Shown: positions 27,179-35,777 of the stretch, one piece after another | How the letters are laid out: the number at the start of each line of letters is the position of its first letter | Position numbering within the stretch: position 1 is the stretch's first letter | From: M3007 sp046160625 | GTDB lineage: Bacteria > Bacteroidota > Bacteroidia > Chitinophagales > Saprospiraceae | Length of the DNA: 64,000 nucleotides | Assembly (NCBI GenBank): GCA_046160625.1 | Contig: JBJXGZ010000014.1 | Span: 30,429 to 94,428 of the forward strand | Direction: 5' to 3' | Translations under genes and position numbers: made by a program | Notes under the pieces: generated by a model | The model's input: only the letters and a program-made list of their open reading frames with translations | Database searches by the model: none | Told to the model about the DNA's origin: nothing

Positions 27179-27245
27179 TCCGTGTCTCGTATGGTCGCCC
27201 CGCGATCCCCGCGGGGATCGCGGGGCGAACATACGAGACACGGAT
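27178..27245. terminator. long palindromic terminator between yidC and DUF4846 gene
   Basis: 34-nt arms meet with no loop and one mismatch pair (centre CCCCGCGGGG). It is followed by a T run on the + strand, so it should terminate yidC. It lies between convergent genes and may act in both directions. Confidence 0.9.
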
Positions 27246-27257
27246 TTTTTTGTTTTT

Positions 27258-28109
27258 TTAAAAACTTTTCAATTCGGTTCTAAGAAACGACCACTCAGGC
27301 GTATTTAAATTTCCCTCAAAATCAGTTGAATACCAAGGGCTTAATGCAGCATCATTCGGGTTTTTCAAAATCTGGATTTCTTGCGCAGGCATATAACTCT
27401 GTGCCAATAAAAAGACCTTCTCGCCAGCAGCATTTTCCGCTACATCCACCACGATGACTGCATGTCCGGGCGAGCCGCCGCGAATAAAAACATCTCCAAT
27501 TTGGAGCTCGGCAATTGACTTTGGGCGCAATTCTTTTGACAAAGAAAGGGTGCCGGCATAGCTGAAAACCGTTTCCAGATACGCCCAAAAAGTTTTGTAG
27601 GAATCAGAAGGCGCGGCAGTATTCTCCCAAAAGGCTTTGTTCTGTACCACTTTCACACGCCCCCCCTTCCGCCAACGCACGTATTCGAGCAAGAATCCAT
27701 TGGTGAAGTGAAATTTTATCTTATCGAACTGCCGCGTACGCCACAGATGCTCTGCCCGGAGTCGCATAACCGCATCGGCGCATTGATGGAGGTCTTTTCG
27801 GCCAATGGGTAAATCCACCACCGCATCGTAAACGCCGAGGCTTTCTTTTTCCTCACCATCAAAATAGCGGACTTTACTGCCAATCGGCTTGAGTGGCAAT
27901 TGGCGCAGAAAGTGGGCAAAAGAACTTGAATCCACTAATTTTCGAGCAAAACCAGCCGGTGGAGCAAACCGCTGAACCAATAGGCTATCGGCTTCGCGTT
28001 CATTCTTTTTTTCAATAGTCGGGTGCTGTTGTATGGGGTCTTGACCATTGGAGCAAAACAAGCCGGCAAAGAGCGAAAGGACGAGTAAGGGAAAGTGGAT
28101 TTTTTTCAT
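27258..28109 (-). CDS. DUF4846 family protein, probable exported or lipoprotein
   Basis: 283 residues beginning MKKIHFPLLVLSLFAGLFCSNGQ, a signal sequence; LFCS could be a lipobox. The region KVRYFDGEEKESLGVYDAVVDLPIGRKDLHQCADAVMRLRAEHLW is characteristic of what I recall as DUF4846. The later part (IGDVFIRGGSPGHAVIVVDVA) resembles a cysteine-less amidase-like segment with a conserved Gly-His. Function unknown. Convergent with yidC. Confidence 0.75.
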   Translation of the reverse strand: MKKIHFPLLVLSLFAGLFCSNGQDPIQQHPTIEKKNEREADSLLVQRFAPPAGFARKLVDSSSFAHFLRQLPLKPIGSKVRYFDGEEKESLGVYDAVVDLPIGRKDLHQCADAVMRLRAEHLWRTRQFDKIKFHFTNGFLLEYVRWRKGGRVKVVQNKAFWENTAAPSDSYKTFWAYLETVFSYAGTLSLSKELRPKSIAELQIGDVFIRGGSPGHAVIVVDVAENAAGEKVFLLAQSYMPAQEIQILKNPNDAALSPWYSTDFEGNLNTPEWSFLRTELKSF

Positions 28110-28148
28110 CGGGGTTCAAACGACCCAAGCCCCAAAAACGTGTGGAAC

Positions 28149-28377
28149 TTGATTCACCCCGAATTTTATAACATTAATGATTCGTTAGGTTGCAACATCA
28201 AACTTGACATAATTTGAACCACAAAAGGCACAAAAGGACACAAAAGTAGCACGATACGTCTTTTGTGTCCTTTTGTGCCTTTTGTGGTTCAAATTACGCT
28301 CAATGGGGGAAAATAGTGCTTTTTTGATGTTTTTGCTTGTGCGATTTTATATTGTTATAAAGTTCGGGGTGACTCAA
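28149..28377. repeat. nested palindrome with ACAAAAGGACACAAAAG family core
   Basis: Inner arms 28210-28246 and 28260-28296 are perfect 37-nt reverse complements. Outer arms TTGATTCACCCCGAAT.. (28149-28172) and its imperfect complement (28354-28377) enclose them; the right one overlaps the stop of the ABC exporter. The inner core recurs at 31594-31667 with different outer arms. Confidence 0.92.
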
Positions 28378-30251
28378 GTTTGTCCCTCAACATCCTCGCC
28401 CCTCATCTGCCGCTCAAACAACTCAGCATAGTACCCGCCCCGCAACAGCAATTCCTCATGCGTGCCCTCTTCGGTGACCTGGTGTTCGTCGAGTACAATA
28501 ATCTTATCAAATTGGAGCATCTTGTAGATACGGTGCGTAATAATAATCGCCGTTTTGTCGGCCAATGCGCCAGAGAGGTAGCCAAGAATACGGCTTTCGG
28601 TATTGGTATCCACGGCAGAAAGGCAGTCGTCGAGTAGCACTACATCTGGCTGTTTGGCAAAAGCTCGGGCAATGCTAACACGCTGTTTTTGGCCCCCGGA
28701 AAGGGTCACACCACGTTCGCCAACCATCGTTTCATATCCTTCGGGCAAACCCATAATCTCTTCGTGTACGGAAGCGCTTTTGGCAAAATATTCGGACGCT
28801 TCTTTGCCAATACCGTCTTTACCAAAGGCAATATTTCCAAATACGGTGTCTGAAAAGAGGAACACATCTTGCGGGACATAACCTATTCGTTGGCGTAATT
28901 CTGCCAGATCATGTGCACGAACGTCTTTCCCATCTATTAAAATCCGGCCCGAGTCCACATCATACATCCGCACCAACAAGTCAGCAATGGTCGTTTTCCC
29001 GCTTCCAGTGCGCCCAACGATGGCCATTTTTTGTCCGGGCAAAAGCTCGAATGAAACGTTTTCGAGGGCCTTGATGCCCGTATCAGGGTAAGTAAAGGAA
29101 ACGTTTTGGAATTGGATATGACCTTGTAACCCCACCCCCAACCCCTCCCCTTCAGGGAGGGGAGCCGAACTCGGCAAAAGCACGGCACCGGCCCCCCTCC
29201 CGGAAGGGGAGGGGTTGGGGGTGGGGTGGGTGGGGTTCACAATACTAGGCTTTGTATCCAAAAACTCATTGATCCTCTTTTGCGAAGCCGCCGCTTGCTG
29301 TGTCAATGAAGCAATCCAGCCAATGGCTGTCACAGGCCAGGTGAGCATATTGATGTAGATGACAAATTCTGCAATATTTCCCGGATTGATTTTTCCAGCC
29401 ACCACTTGTAATCCCCCAACATACACCGTGATAATGGTGCTGGTTCCAATGAGCAAGGCCATGAGCGGAAAAAAGAAGGCATCTATGCGAATTAACTCCA
29501 GCGATTTTTTGCGGTATTCTTCACTTTGGGCAGCAAACCAGCGCCCCATGGCCCATTCTTGTACATAACTTTTCACTACGCGGATACCGCTATAAACCTC
29601 CTGAGTAGTACTTGTAAGGGAGGCTAGTTGTTGCTGGATTTTTTCACTGCGACGGTTGATCAATGTACTTACCCAATAAATTGAAATACTCAAAAAGGGA
29701 AGGGGTAATAAGGACCAGAGTGTCAGTTCAACACTCACGCGAAGCATCGAAGTGATGGCAAGTATAAACAGGAAAAGCAAATCCAGGCCATACAAAATGG
29801 TGGGCCCCAGGAACATCCGCACTTTCGAAACATCTTCAGAGATACGCGACATGAGGTCGCCTGTTGCGTTTCGTTTGTAAAAAGCGAGATCAAGTGATAG
29901 GTAATGCGCAAATATTTCTTTGCGCATATCGTACTCTATCAAGCGGCTTACCACAATCAGGGTCTGGCGCATAAAAAACATCGCTATACCCATCATCACT
30001 GCCAGCGCAATAACCCCAGCGCCAAACCAGGCAATGTGTCCGCCCAATTCTCCCATGGCTTCCGGGTGTGCCGTAATCCCGCCTTTGGCTTTATATACAG
30101 CCACTTCCCGCACCACCGTGTTCAGTGCGTCGCCAATGACCTTGGGTTGCCAAACAGCGAAATAGTTTTTGAGCAATACGAAAAGAATGCCCAGTAAAAC
30201 CCGCCAGCGGTATTTCCAGAAAAATTTATTGAGATAGGAGAGGTGTTTCAT
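28374..30251 (-). CDS. ABC exporter, fused membrane and ATPase domains
   Basis: 625 residues from the ATG at 30251 (MKHLSYLNKFFWKYRW). The membrane domain (about 15-310) has six predicted spans. The nucleotide-binding domain carries Walker A GRTGSGKTT, Q-loop YVPQDVFLFSD, signature LSGGQKQR, Walker B VVLLDDCLS and H-loop IITHR. This is the MsbA/multidrug-type half-transporter layout. The linker contains a ~36-residue Pro/Gly-rich insertion (PTPNPSPSGRGAG...PLPEGEGLG) encoded by a palindrome (29129-29236). Substrate cannot be told; lipid or drug export is typical of the family. Confidence 0.9.
   Translation of the reverse strand: MKHLSYLNKFFWKYRWRVLLGILFVLLKNYFAVWQPKVIGDALNTVVREVAVYKAKGGITAHPEAMGELGGHIAWFGAGVIALAVMMGIAMFFMRQTLIVVSRLIEYDMRKEIFAHYLSLDLAFYKRNATGDLMSRISEDVSKVRMFLGPTILYGLDLLFLFILAITSMLRVSVELTLWSLLPLPFLSISIYWVSTLINRRSEKIQQQLASLTSTTQEVYSGIRVVKSYVQEWAMGRWFAAQSEEYRKKSLELIRIDAFFFPLMALLIGTSTIITVYVGGLQVVAGKINPGNIAEFVIYINMLTWPVTAIGWIASLTQQAAASQKRINEFLDTKPSIVNPTHPTPNPSPSGRGAGAVLLPSSAPLPEGEGLGVGLQGHIQFQNVSFTYPDTGIKALENVSFELLPGQKMAIVGRTGSGKTTIADLLVRMYDVDSGRILIDGKDVRAHDLAELRQRIGYVPQDVFLFSDTVFGNIAFGKDGIGKEASEYFAKSASVHEEIMGLPEGYETMVGERGVTLSGGQKQRVSIARAFAKQPDVVLLDDCLSAVDTNTESRILGYLSGALADKTAIIITHRIYKMLQFDKIIVLDEHQVTEEGTHEELLLRGGYYAELFERQMRGEDVEGQT
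29129..29236. repeat. palindrome inserted in frame in the ABC exporter linker
   Basis: Arms of about 33 nt (CCCCACCCCCAACCCCTCCCC and complement, one mismatch) flank a ~40-nt centre. The insertion sits between the membrane domain and the ATPase domain and is read through in frame as a Pro/Gly/Ser-rich loop. Confidence 0.9.
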
Positions 30252-30341
30252 CAAAAAGGAGATACGAGGCCAAAACACAATGCTTCGCAAACTGTTTTAA
30301 AACTTGCCCAAAGGTTTCGAAAGGAAAATTACCGAACAGCG

Positions 30342-30349
30342 TACTTTTA
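30342..30349 (+). promoter_or_regulatory. probable -7 box for thiolase gene
   Basis: TACTTTTA, one base off the TAnnTTTG consensus, 24 bases before the thiolase ATG, in the 122-base gap shared with the divergent ABC exporter. Confidence 0.4.
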
Positions 30350-30373
30350 CGCGAATGTCAAAAATTCTTCAAA

Positions 30374-31549
30374 ATGCAAGAAGCATATATTGTAGCAGGG
30401 TTTCGTTCAGCCATCGGCAAAGCCGGTAAAGGCGGCTTCAAAGGTTACCGTCCCGACGACCTTGCGGTGGACGTGATAAAACACCTGCTCGCTACCGTGC
30501 CGCAACTCGATCCAAAACTGGTGGAAGACTGTATTGTGGGCTGCGCCAATCCCGAAGGCGAACAAGGCCTGCAAATTGGCCGACTTATTTCCAACCGTGC
30601 CCTCGGTAAAGAAGTTCCTGGCATGACAGTGAACCGATACTGCGCTTCCGGTCTCGAAACCATCAGCATTGCAGTTGCCAAAATCCGTGCAGGTATGGGT
30701 CACATTTATGTGGCCGGTGGCACTGAAAGTATGTCGCTCATCCCCATGACGGGCTACAAACTCGCTCCGAATTACAACATTGCCAAAGATACTCCAGACT
30801 ATCTGGTGGGTATGGGGCTTACTGCCGAAGCCGTTTCAAAAAAATGGGAAATCAGCCGCGAGGCTGCCGATGAGTTCAGTGTGCGAAGCCATCAAAAAGC
30901 CGCCACAGCGATTGACACAGGCAAATTCAAGGACGAAATCGTGCCCGTGAACGTCCCCGAAGTATGGGTCGAAAACGACAAACGCAAAGAGCGCGTGAAT
31001 ACCGTGGATACCGACGAGGGCGTTCGGCGCGACACCACTGCCGAAGGGCTTGCAAAACTTCGCCCTGCTTTTGCACAGGGCGGTGTGGTAACCGCAGGCA
31101 ATTCCTCCCAAACTTCCGACGGCGCTGCATTTGTGCTTGTCATGTCGGAAGAAATGGTCAAATCGCTTGGTTTACAACCGATTGCGCGACTGGCTGCCTG
31201 CTCCGTAGCGGGTGTAGAGCCGATTTATATGGGCATCGGGCCCTGTGCGGCTATCCCCAAAGCCCTTAAACAGGCGGGTATGAAACTCGACGATATTCAA
31301 GCCATAGAACTCAATGAAGCTTTCGCAGCACAAGCCCTTGCGGTAATCAAAGAAGCAGGACTGAATCCCGATATCGTTAACGTGAACGGGGGCGCCGTTG
31401 CACTGGGTCATCCACTTGGCTGCACAGGCGCAAAACTCAGTGTGCAAATCTTAAACGAGATGCGCCGCAGTAAACAAAAATATGGTTTGGTAACGGCCTG
31501 TGTTGGCGGTGGCCAAGGCATTGCAGGAATTTGGGAGCGGCTGAATTGA
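30374..31549 (+). CDS. acetyl-CoA acyltransferase (thiolase, FadA-like)
   Basis: 391 residues. It catalyses thiolytic cleavage of 3-ketoacyl-CoA or the reverse condensation. Visible: the nucleophile Cys90 in VNRYCASGLETI, GGTESMSLIPM, the catalytic His in NVNGGAVALGHPLGCTGAK and the second Cys in TACVGGGQGIAG. Length is normal. A beta-oxidation acyl-CoA dehydrogenase lies 25 kb away, and no fadB-like partner is adjacent. The HMG-CoA reductase nearby leaves open a role in mevalonate entry, but degradation is more likely from sequence style. Confidence 0.92.
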   Translation: MQEAYIVAGFRSAIGKAGKGGFKGYRPDDLAVDVIKHLLATVPQLDPKLVEDCIVGCANPEGEQGLQIGRLISNRALGKEVPGMTVNRYCASGLETISIAVAKIRAGMGHIYVAGGTESMSLIPMTGYKLAPNYNIAKDTPDYLVGMGLTAEAVSKKWEISREAADEFSVRSHQKAATAIDTGKFKDEIVPVNVPEVWVENDKRKERVNTVDTDEGVRRDTTAEGLAKLRPAFAQGGVVTAGNSSQTSDGAAFVLVMSEEMVKSLGLQPIARLAACSVAGVEPIYMGIGPCAAIPKALKQAGMKLDDIQAIELNEAFAAQALAVIKEAGLNPDIVNVNGGAVALGHPLGCTGAKLSVQILNEMRRSKQKYGLVTACVGGGQGIAGIWERLN

Positions 31550-31551
31550 TC

Positions 31552-31710
31552 GTTTCAACGTAACTATTTACCACATAACTAAATGTGACATAATTTGAAA
31601 CACAAAAGGCACAAAAGGACACAAAAGCAGGAATTCACAGTCTTTTGTGTCCTTTTGTGTTTCAATTCTACTAGTAACCTAGCCTGTGTGGTAAATAGTT
31701 ACGTTTCAAA
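31552..31710. repeat. nested palindrome with ACAAAAGGACACAAAAG core
   Basis: The inner arms (about 31594-31627 and 31643-31667) match the core at 28210-28296. The outer arms AACGTAACTATTTACCACA (31557-31575) and complement (31687-31705) are unrelated to the outer arms of that copy. It fills the gap between thiolase and the MlaF-like gene. Confidence 0.9.
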
Positions 31711-31712
31711 CA

Positions 31713-32474
31713 TCATTTTCCCAGTGCCGACTTTCTGAGTTTTTGCAAAAACGGCGATGCAAATATGAACGATTGCAGGTTCTCATTATCACTCGCCAGC
31801 ACCTGGTCTTTGGTGCCGCTCCACTCGAGACGGCCTTCGTGCAGGAAACAAATATTGTCGCCAATTTCCATCACCGAGTTCATGTCGTGGGTGTTTATGA
31901 CCGTCGTGATATTGTTCTCCTCCGTGATACTACTGATGAGCTCGTCAATCATAATGGCCGTCTTTGGGTCGAGGCCAGAGTTGGGTTCATCGCAAAAAAG
32001 ATACTTAGGATTGAGCACGATGGCGCGGGCGATACCGACGCGCTTTTGCATACCACCAGAAAGTTCGGAGGGATACTTTAAATTGTTGCCCGCAAGGTTT
32101 ACCCGTTCCAGGCAATAATTGACGCGCTCTACTTTTTCCTTGAGGGTCATGGGAGTGAACATATCGAGCGGGAAGCGGATGTTTTCTTCCACCGTGAGCG
32201 AATCAAACAACGCAGACCCTTGGAACAGCATCCCGATCTTCATGCGGATGGCGCGCATTCCCTGTTTATCGAGCGCGGTGAAGTTCACGTCGTCGTACCA
32301 AACGATGCCAGTTGTGGGCACTTGCAAGCCGACAAGAATCTTGAGCAGCACGGTTTTTCCCGCCCCCGAACGCCCGATAATAAGGTTGTTTTTCCCTGCT
32401 TCAAAGAGGAAGTCAATGCCTTTCAGCACTTGCTGTTCTCTAAATGTTTTGACTACGTTCTCTGCGCGAATCAT
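31713..32474 (-). CDS. ABC ATP-binding protein, MlaF-like (lipid transport)
   Basis: 253 residues. Walker A GRSGAGKT, signature LSGGMQKRVGIARAI, Walker B YLFCDEPNSGLD, H-loop VINTHDM. The SGGMQKR signature and GLDP spacing are typical of MlaF/TtgA ATPases that drive phospholipid transport between membranes. No mlaE permease or mlaD gene is adjacent here, unlike the usual mlaEFD order, so the permease must lie elsewhere or be on the other side of unseen sequence. Confidence 0.85.
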   Translation of the reverse strand: MIRAENVVKTFREQQVLKGIDFLFEAGKNNLIIGRSGAGKTVLLKILVGLQVPTTGIVWYDDVNFTALDKQGMRAIRMKIGMLFQGSALFDSLTVEENIRFPLDMFTPMTLKEKVERVNYCLERVNLAGNNLKYPSELSGGMQKRVGIARAIVLNPKYLFCDEPNSGLDPKTAIMIDELISSITEENNITTVINTHDMNSVMEIGDNICFLHEGRLEWSGTKDQVLASDNENLQSFIFASPFLQKLRKSALGK

Positions 32475-32578
32475 TGATAATCAGAAGGTTTTGACCAATT
32501 TGGGCAGCAAGTTACGCAAACGATTTGCAGCAGAAAAAAATAAACCTTCATAAACCCTATAAACCTTAATCAACCTAA

Positions 32579-32944
32579 TTACTTCGGATAACCTGCCGCA
32601 ATCCAACAATTAATGCTGTCACGTTGGCCTTGGCTCATTCCGCCACCGTCTGGCATATCTTTTTTTACCACCACACGATCCAGTATTAAGCCGTTGTCCA
32701 GGCGGGATTTCATGCCTTCAAATGTAGTAAAGTCACCTACTACACCTGATACGCCACTTCCAACTGCATGGCAGTTTATACAGTGCTGATCAATAATGGC
32801 TTTGATGTTTTTTGTGTACGAAAGGTCGGGATTGGAGAGCGTACATTCAGGGCCTTTTGTGTCGTCCTTTTTGCATCCCTGCCATAAAAGGCTGATGGCG
32901 AATAGCATTAAAGCAGAAACACTGGTGATGATCTTCAATTTCAT
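32579..32944 (-). CDS. cytochrome c-like lipoprotein
   Basis: 121 residues from the ATG at 32944. The signal peptide ends LLWQGC, a lipobox; the next residues KKDDTKG are a charged tail seen in surface lipoproteins. A single heme-binding motif CINCH sits near the middle (IIDQHCINCHAVG), and a possible axial Met is in VKKDMPDGGGMSQ. The C-terminal block INCWIAAGYPK is common in small Bacteroidota c-type lipoproteins. Likely an electron-transfer or substrate-linked heme protein; partner unknown. Confidence 0.85.
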   Translation of the reverse strand: MKLKIITSVSALMLFAISLLWQGCKKDDTKGPECTLSNPDLSYTKNIKAIIDQHCINCHAVGSGVSGVVGDFTTFEGMKSRLDNGLILDRVVVKKDMPDGGGMSQGQRDSINCWIAAGYPK

Positions 32945-33061
32945 GGTCAAGTTTTTATGTGTTGAAAAGGAAATAAAATGAGCGGGAAGGTACCGCTTGA
33001 TCCCTTTTTGCTTTGTGGCCTTTAATACTTATTGCCTGGTTTGTCTGATCACGACCATTTG

Positions 33062-34387
33062 TTACATTCGTATTTCAGTCAAAAAAACCCGCACCGCGCT
33101 GAAGCTAACCGTCTGATTCTGAAAGAAATGTTGTGCTGAAGCAGCCTCCTCCGCATTTGCGCCGAGATGGTTGAGCATATTGGTCAGGTGCATTTTCATG
33201 TGTCCCTGTTGAATACCCGTGGTGATAAGCGAGCGCACCGCTCCAAAATTTTGAGCCAGACCCACCGCTGCCGTAATGCACATCAACTCCCTTGCCGAAG
33301 GATTCCCCAATATCTCAAGCGAGCGTTTGGCCAGCGGATGCAACGATGTGAGGCCACCTACTGTGCCGAGCGCGAGCGGGATTTCCAGTTCAAACCTAAA
33401 AATACCATCGCGTACGATACACTTGCTGAGACTCCGATATTGTCCATCGCGACTGGCGTAAGTGTGGCCGCAGGCTTCAATGGCCCGAAAGTCGTTGCCT
33501 GTAGCGAGCACTACTGCGTCTATGCCATTGTAAATCCCTTTGTTGTGCGTGGTGGCCCTGTATGGATCAATTTGCGCAATGCGAACGGCCCGGGCAAACC
33601 GATGGGCAAGTGCGGCCGCGTCCATGCCCTGAGAGCGAGCCAGATCGGCAAACGAATGAATGGGACATTCCACCCACGCGCGCACCAGGCAATGCGGGGT
33701 ATAATTGGAAAGAATAGACATCAGCACCTCTACGTCGCGCTCCACATCTGAGAGTCCGGGAAAGAGGGTAAAAAAATCTTCGAGCGTGTCAGCGAGGCGT
33801 TCCAGGACAGAATTGATAAAGTTGGCGCCCATGCTGTCACAGGTCTCGAAGGATGCGCGAAGCTGATAGTATTCCGGCTCAACATCTTCAAAATCAATGA
33901 GTTCGATGTCAAGTATTCCGCCGCCGCGTTGTTCCATATTGGCGGTCAGATCGCCGCAGGAATCTAAAAGTTGGGCTTTCAGGGCCGGGAAAATTGTGCG
34001 GAGTTTTTCGGGGTTTCCGGGCCAGTAAAAATGGACTTGACCGAGTTTCACCGTTCCGAGCACCTCAACATGAAAGCCGCCGCGTTCTTGCCAGAATTTT
34101 GCTGCGCTGCTTGCCGCAGCTACTACGCTGCTTTCTTCGATCACCATCGGTACGGCGTAGGTTTTCCCGTTGATCAAAAAATTAGGCGCGATGCTGAATG
34201 GCAATGCGAAGTTCGCTACGGTGTTTTCGGCAAAACCGTCAATAATATTTTGAACCACAGCATCAGGGTGCTGCCAGGTGGCAAAATCGCGCTCAACAGC
34301 CGCTGCCTCCGTGCAAAAATGCTCGGCCAGCCACTTGATTTTTTCAGGTTTGGAAAGTTTTGAAAAACCGTTTATCGTTTTTGTCAT
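33062..34387 (-). CDS. hydroxymethylglutaryl-CoA reductase, class II
   Basis: 441 residues. It interconverts HMG-CoA and mevalonate. Visible: ENTVANFALPFSIAPNFLINGKTYAVPMVIEESSVVAAAS (substrate-binding), the TGNDFRAIEACGHTYASRDG block, and C-terminal HMKMHLTNML with the catalytic His region. Class II enzymes are called degradative, but in Bacteroidota they usually serve the mevalonate pathway, supported by fni immediately upstream (82 bases). A short palindrome (34396-34467) separates them. Confidence 0.93.
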   Translation of the reverse strand: MTKTINGFSKLSKPEKIKWLAEHFCTEAAAVERDFATWQHPDAVVQNIIDGFAENTVANFALPFSIAPNFLINGKTYAVPMVIEESSVVAAASSAAKFWQERGGFHVEVLGTVKLGQVHFYWPGNPEKLRTIFPALKAQLLDSCGDLTANMEQRGGGILDIELIDFEDVEPEYYQLRASFETCDSMGANFINSVLERLADTLEDFFTLFPGLSDVERDVEVLMSILSNYTPHCLVRAWVECPIHSFADLARSQGMDAAALAHRFARAVRIAQIDPYRATTHNKGIYNGIDAVVLATGNDFRAIEACGHTYASRDGQYRSLSKCIVRDGIFRFELEIPLALGTVGGLTSLHPLAKRSLEILGNPSARELMCITAAVGLAQNFGAVRSLITTGIQQGHMKMHLTNMLNHLGANAEEAASAQHFFQNQTVSFSAVRVFLTEIRM

Positions 34388-34395
34388 ACATCAAA

Positions 34396-34467
34396 AATTC
34401 ACCGCAGAGGCGCGGAGAAAGTTCTTAGAGAATAATAACTCTGCGTCTCCGCGCCACTGCGGATTCA
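34396..34467. repeat. palindrome between fni and HMG-CoA reductase
   Basis: Arms ATTCACCGCAGAGGCGCGGAG (34397-34417) and CTCCGCGCCACTGCGGATTCA (34447-34466 region) pair with few mismatches around an AT-rich loop. It may attenuate or terminate between the two genes. Confidence 0.8.
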
Positions 34468-34469
34468 AC

Positions 34470-35510
34470 TCATTTTACTTTCAAAAAAGCCCCGGCCAAT
34501 TCCAAACCTCGAACTTGCGCGGCTATATAGGCTTGGAGTTCAGCGTAATCACCTTGCGCATGGCGAAGGAAACCAGAGGCTTGTCCGTATACGGCTGGAA
34601 GCACTGATTTTTGTGTCAAATAATACCCATCCAAAAAATCCGCTACGCCACCCGAAAGGATGAGATTGGGGGTTAGACAGCGCCCGGCGAGTTCAGCCTG
34701 AATCGCATTTGTCCAGTCGAGCATTTCTACAGCAGTGTGCCCCTGGGTGGTCATTTTTTCAAAAATTTCTTGTTTGGCCACATCACTTCTCAAGAGTTCG
34801 AGTTTGGCAAAATTGGTGCCTCCAGCCGCCGCAAATTCGATGGCAGCAAGAGGCAATTGCAGCAATGCCCGCAAACTTCCCGGGCCAAAGCCTTGCCCAA
34901 CTTCTTTTACAATGATTTGGAAATCAAAAGTTTTGAGCAATTCCTGTACTGTTTCCAGGGGCGGTCGTTTGAAAATATCGCCCTCGGGTTGCATGGCTTC
35001 CTGCAAAGGATTGACATGAACGATGAGGCCATCGGCGCGTAGTTTCTGAAGCAGCGTGGGGATACGTTCTGCTTCCTTTTGCTCAAAAAGTTTTTCAATC
35101 TGCGCCGCCCCAAGGTTGGCAAAAAGTGGCAACTCCGCACCCATCGTGTTGCGTACGTCAAAATCCGAAAAATGCTCGTTGGAGTACAAAAGTTGGCGAC
35201 AGGAGCCAAGGCCCATGCCCATTCCAAATTCAGCGCAAGCCCTTGCCAGATGATGGTTTATTTTCCCCGCCAAAGCCGTTCCTCCAGTCATGGACGACAC
35301 CCAAATAGGGCTGCGCAGGGTTTTGCCTAAAAAAGAAAAGGCGGGGAGCGAGCCAGTTGCAGGGTGGGCGGCGAGTAAAGGTTCGTAGTAAAAACGCCGG
35401 TCTAATTCACCCGATTCCACACGGCTTCGGAAGGCCAGGTCAATATGGTCTTTTTTTCGGCTAACGGCTGTGGGGTCGTCAGTGGGAGTCTGTTGTGGTT
35501 CGGATGTCAT
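34470..35510 (-). CDS. fni: type 2 isopentenyl-diphosphate delta-isomerase
   Basis: 346 residues from the ATG at 35510 (an open frame extends 45 codons upstream but lacks similarity). This FMN enzyme interconverts IPP and DMAPP. Family features: SRKKDHIDLAF near the start, PIWVSSMTGGTALAGKINHHLARA, GMGLGSCRQLL, and the FAAAGGTNFAKLE flavin-site block. Pairs with HMG-CoA reductase downstream in the mevalonate route to isoprenoids; the polyprenyl synthase at 49887 would use the product. A TACCTTCG box ends 6 bases before the ATG. Confidence 0.93.
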   Translation of the reverse strand: MTSEPQQTPTDDPTAVSRKKDHIDLAFRSRVESGELDRRFYYEPLLAAHPATGSLPAFSFLGKTLRSPIWVSSMTGGTALAGKINHHLARACAEFGMGMGLGSCRQLLYSNEHFSDFDVRNTMGAELPLFANLGAAQIEKLFEQKEAERIPTLLQKLRADGLIVHVNPLQEAMQPEGDIFKRPPLETVQELLKTFDFQIIVKEVGQGFGPGSLRALLQLPLAAIEFAAAGGTNFAKLELLRSDVAKQEIFEKMTTQGHTAVEMLDWTNAIQAELAGRCLTPNLILSGGVADFLDGYYLTQKSVLPAVYGQASGFLRHAQGDYAELQAYIAAQVRGLELAGAFLKVK

Positions 35511-35516
35511 GTTTTG

Positions 35517-35524
35517 CGAAGGTA
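35517..35524 (-). promoter_or_regulatory. -7 box close to fni start (possible leaderless transcript)
   Basis: TACCTTCG on the minus strand, six bases before the ATG of fni. A transcript starting about 7 bases downstream would begin at or near the start codon. Confidence 0.45.
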
Positions 35525-35676
35525 CGGCGTTCGATTTTGTTGAAGAACGTGCGTTTTGTGCAATTTGCGCAACATAACCCGCCTTGCCTGATTTTTGTTT
35601 AAATGGTTTACCTTTCCATTTGGTCGGAGATGCAGAAGAAAGCACCCAATTTTCTTCATACTAAACATTCTCGACT

Positions 35677-35764
35677 ATGAAATTTTTTACCCATTCATTT
35701 TGCCGGCTTTATTTTCGCCCTACTGCTCACTGCTTGTAATAACACCTATGTCCCCAGAAAATAA
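35677..35764 (+). pseudogene. very small lipoprotein, apparently frameshifted by one T
   Basis: The ATG at 35677 starts MKF; after the TTTTTT run, the frame that continues to the stop at 35764 reads FAGFIFALLLTACNNTYVPRK, a textbook signal peptide with lipobox LTAC. If one T in the run were absent, the product would be one intact 28-residue lipoprotein (MKFLPIHFAGFIFALLLTAC...). As written the frame is broken (88 nt). It may be an inactivated entericidin-like peptide or a sequencing error. Confidence 0.5.
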
Positions 35765-35777
35765 AACTTCCTAGCTT

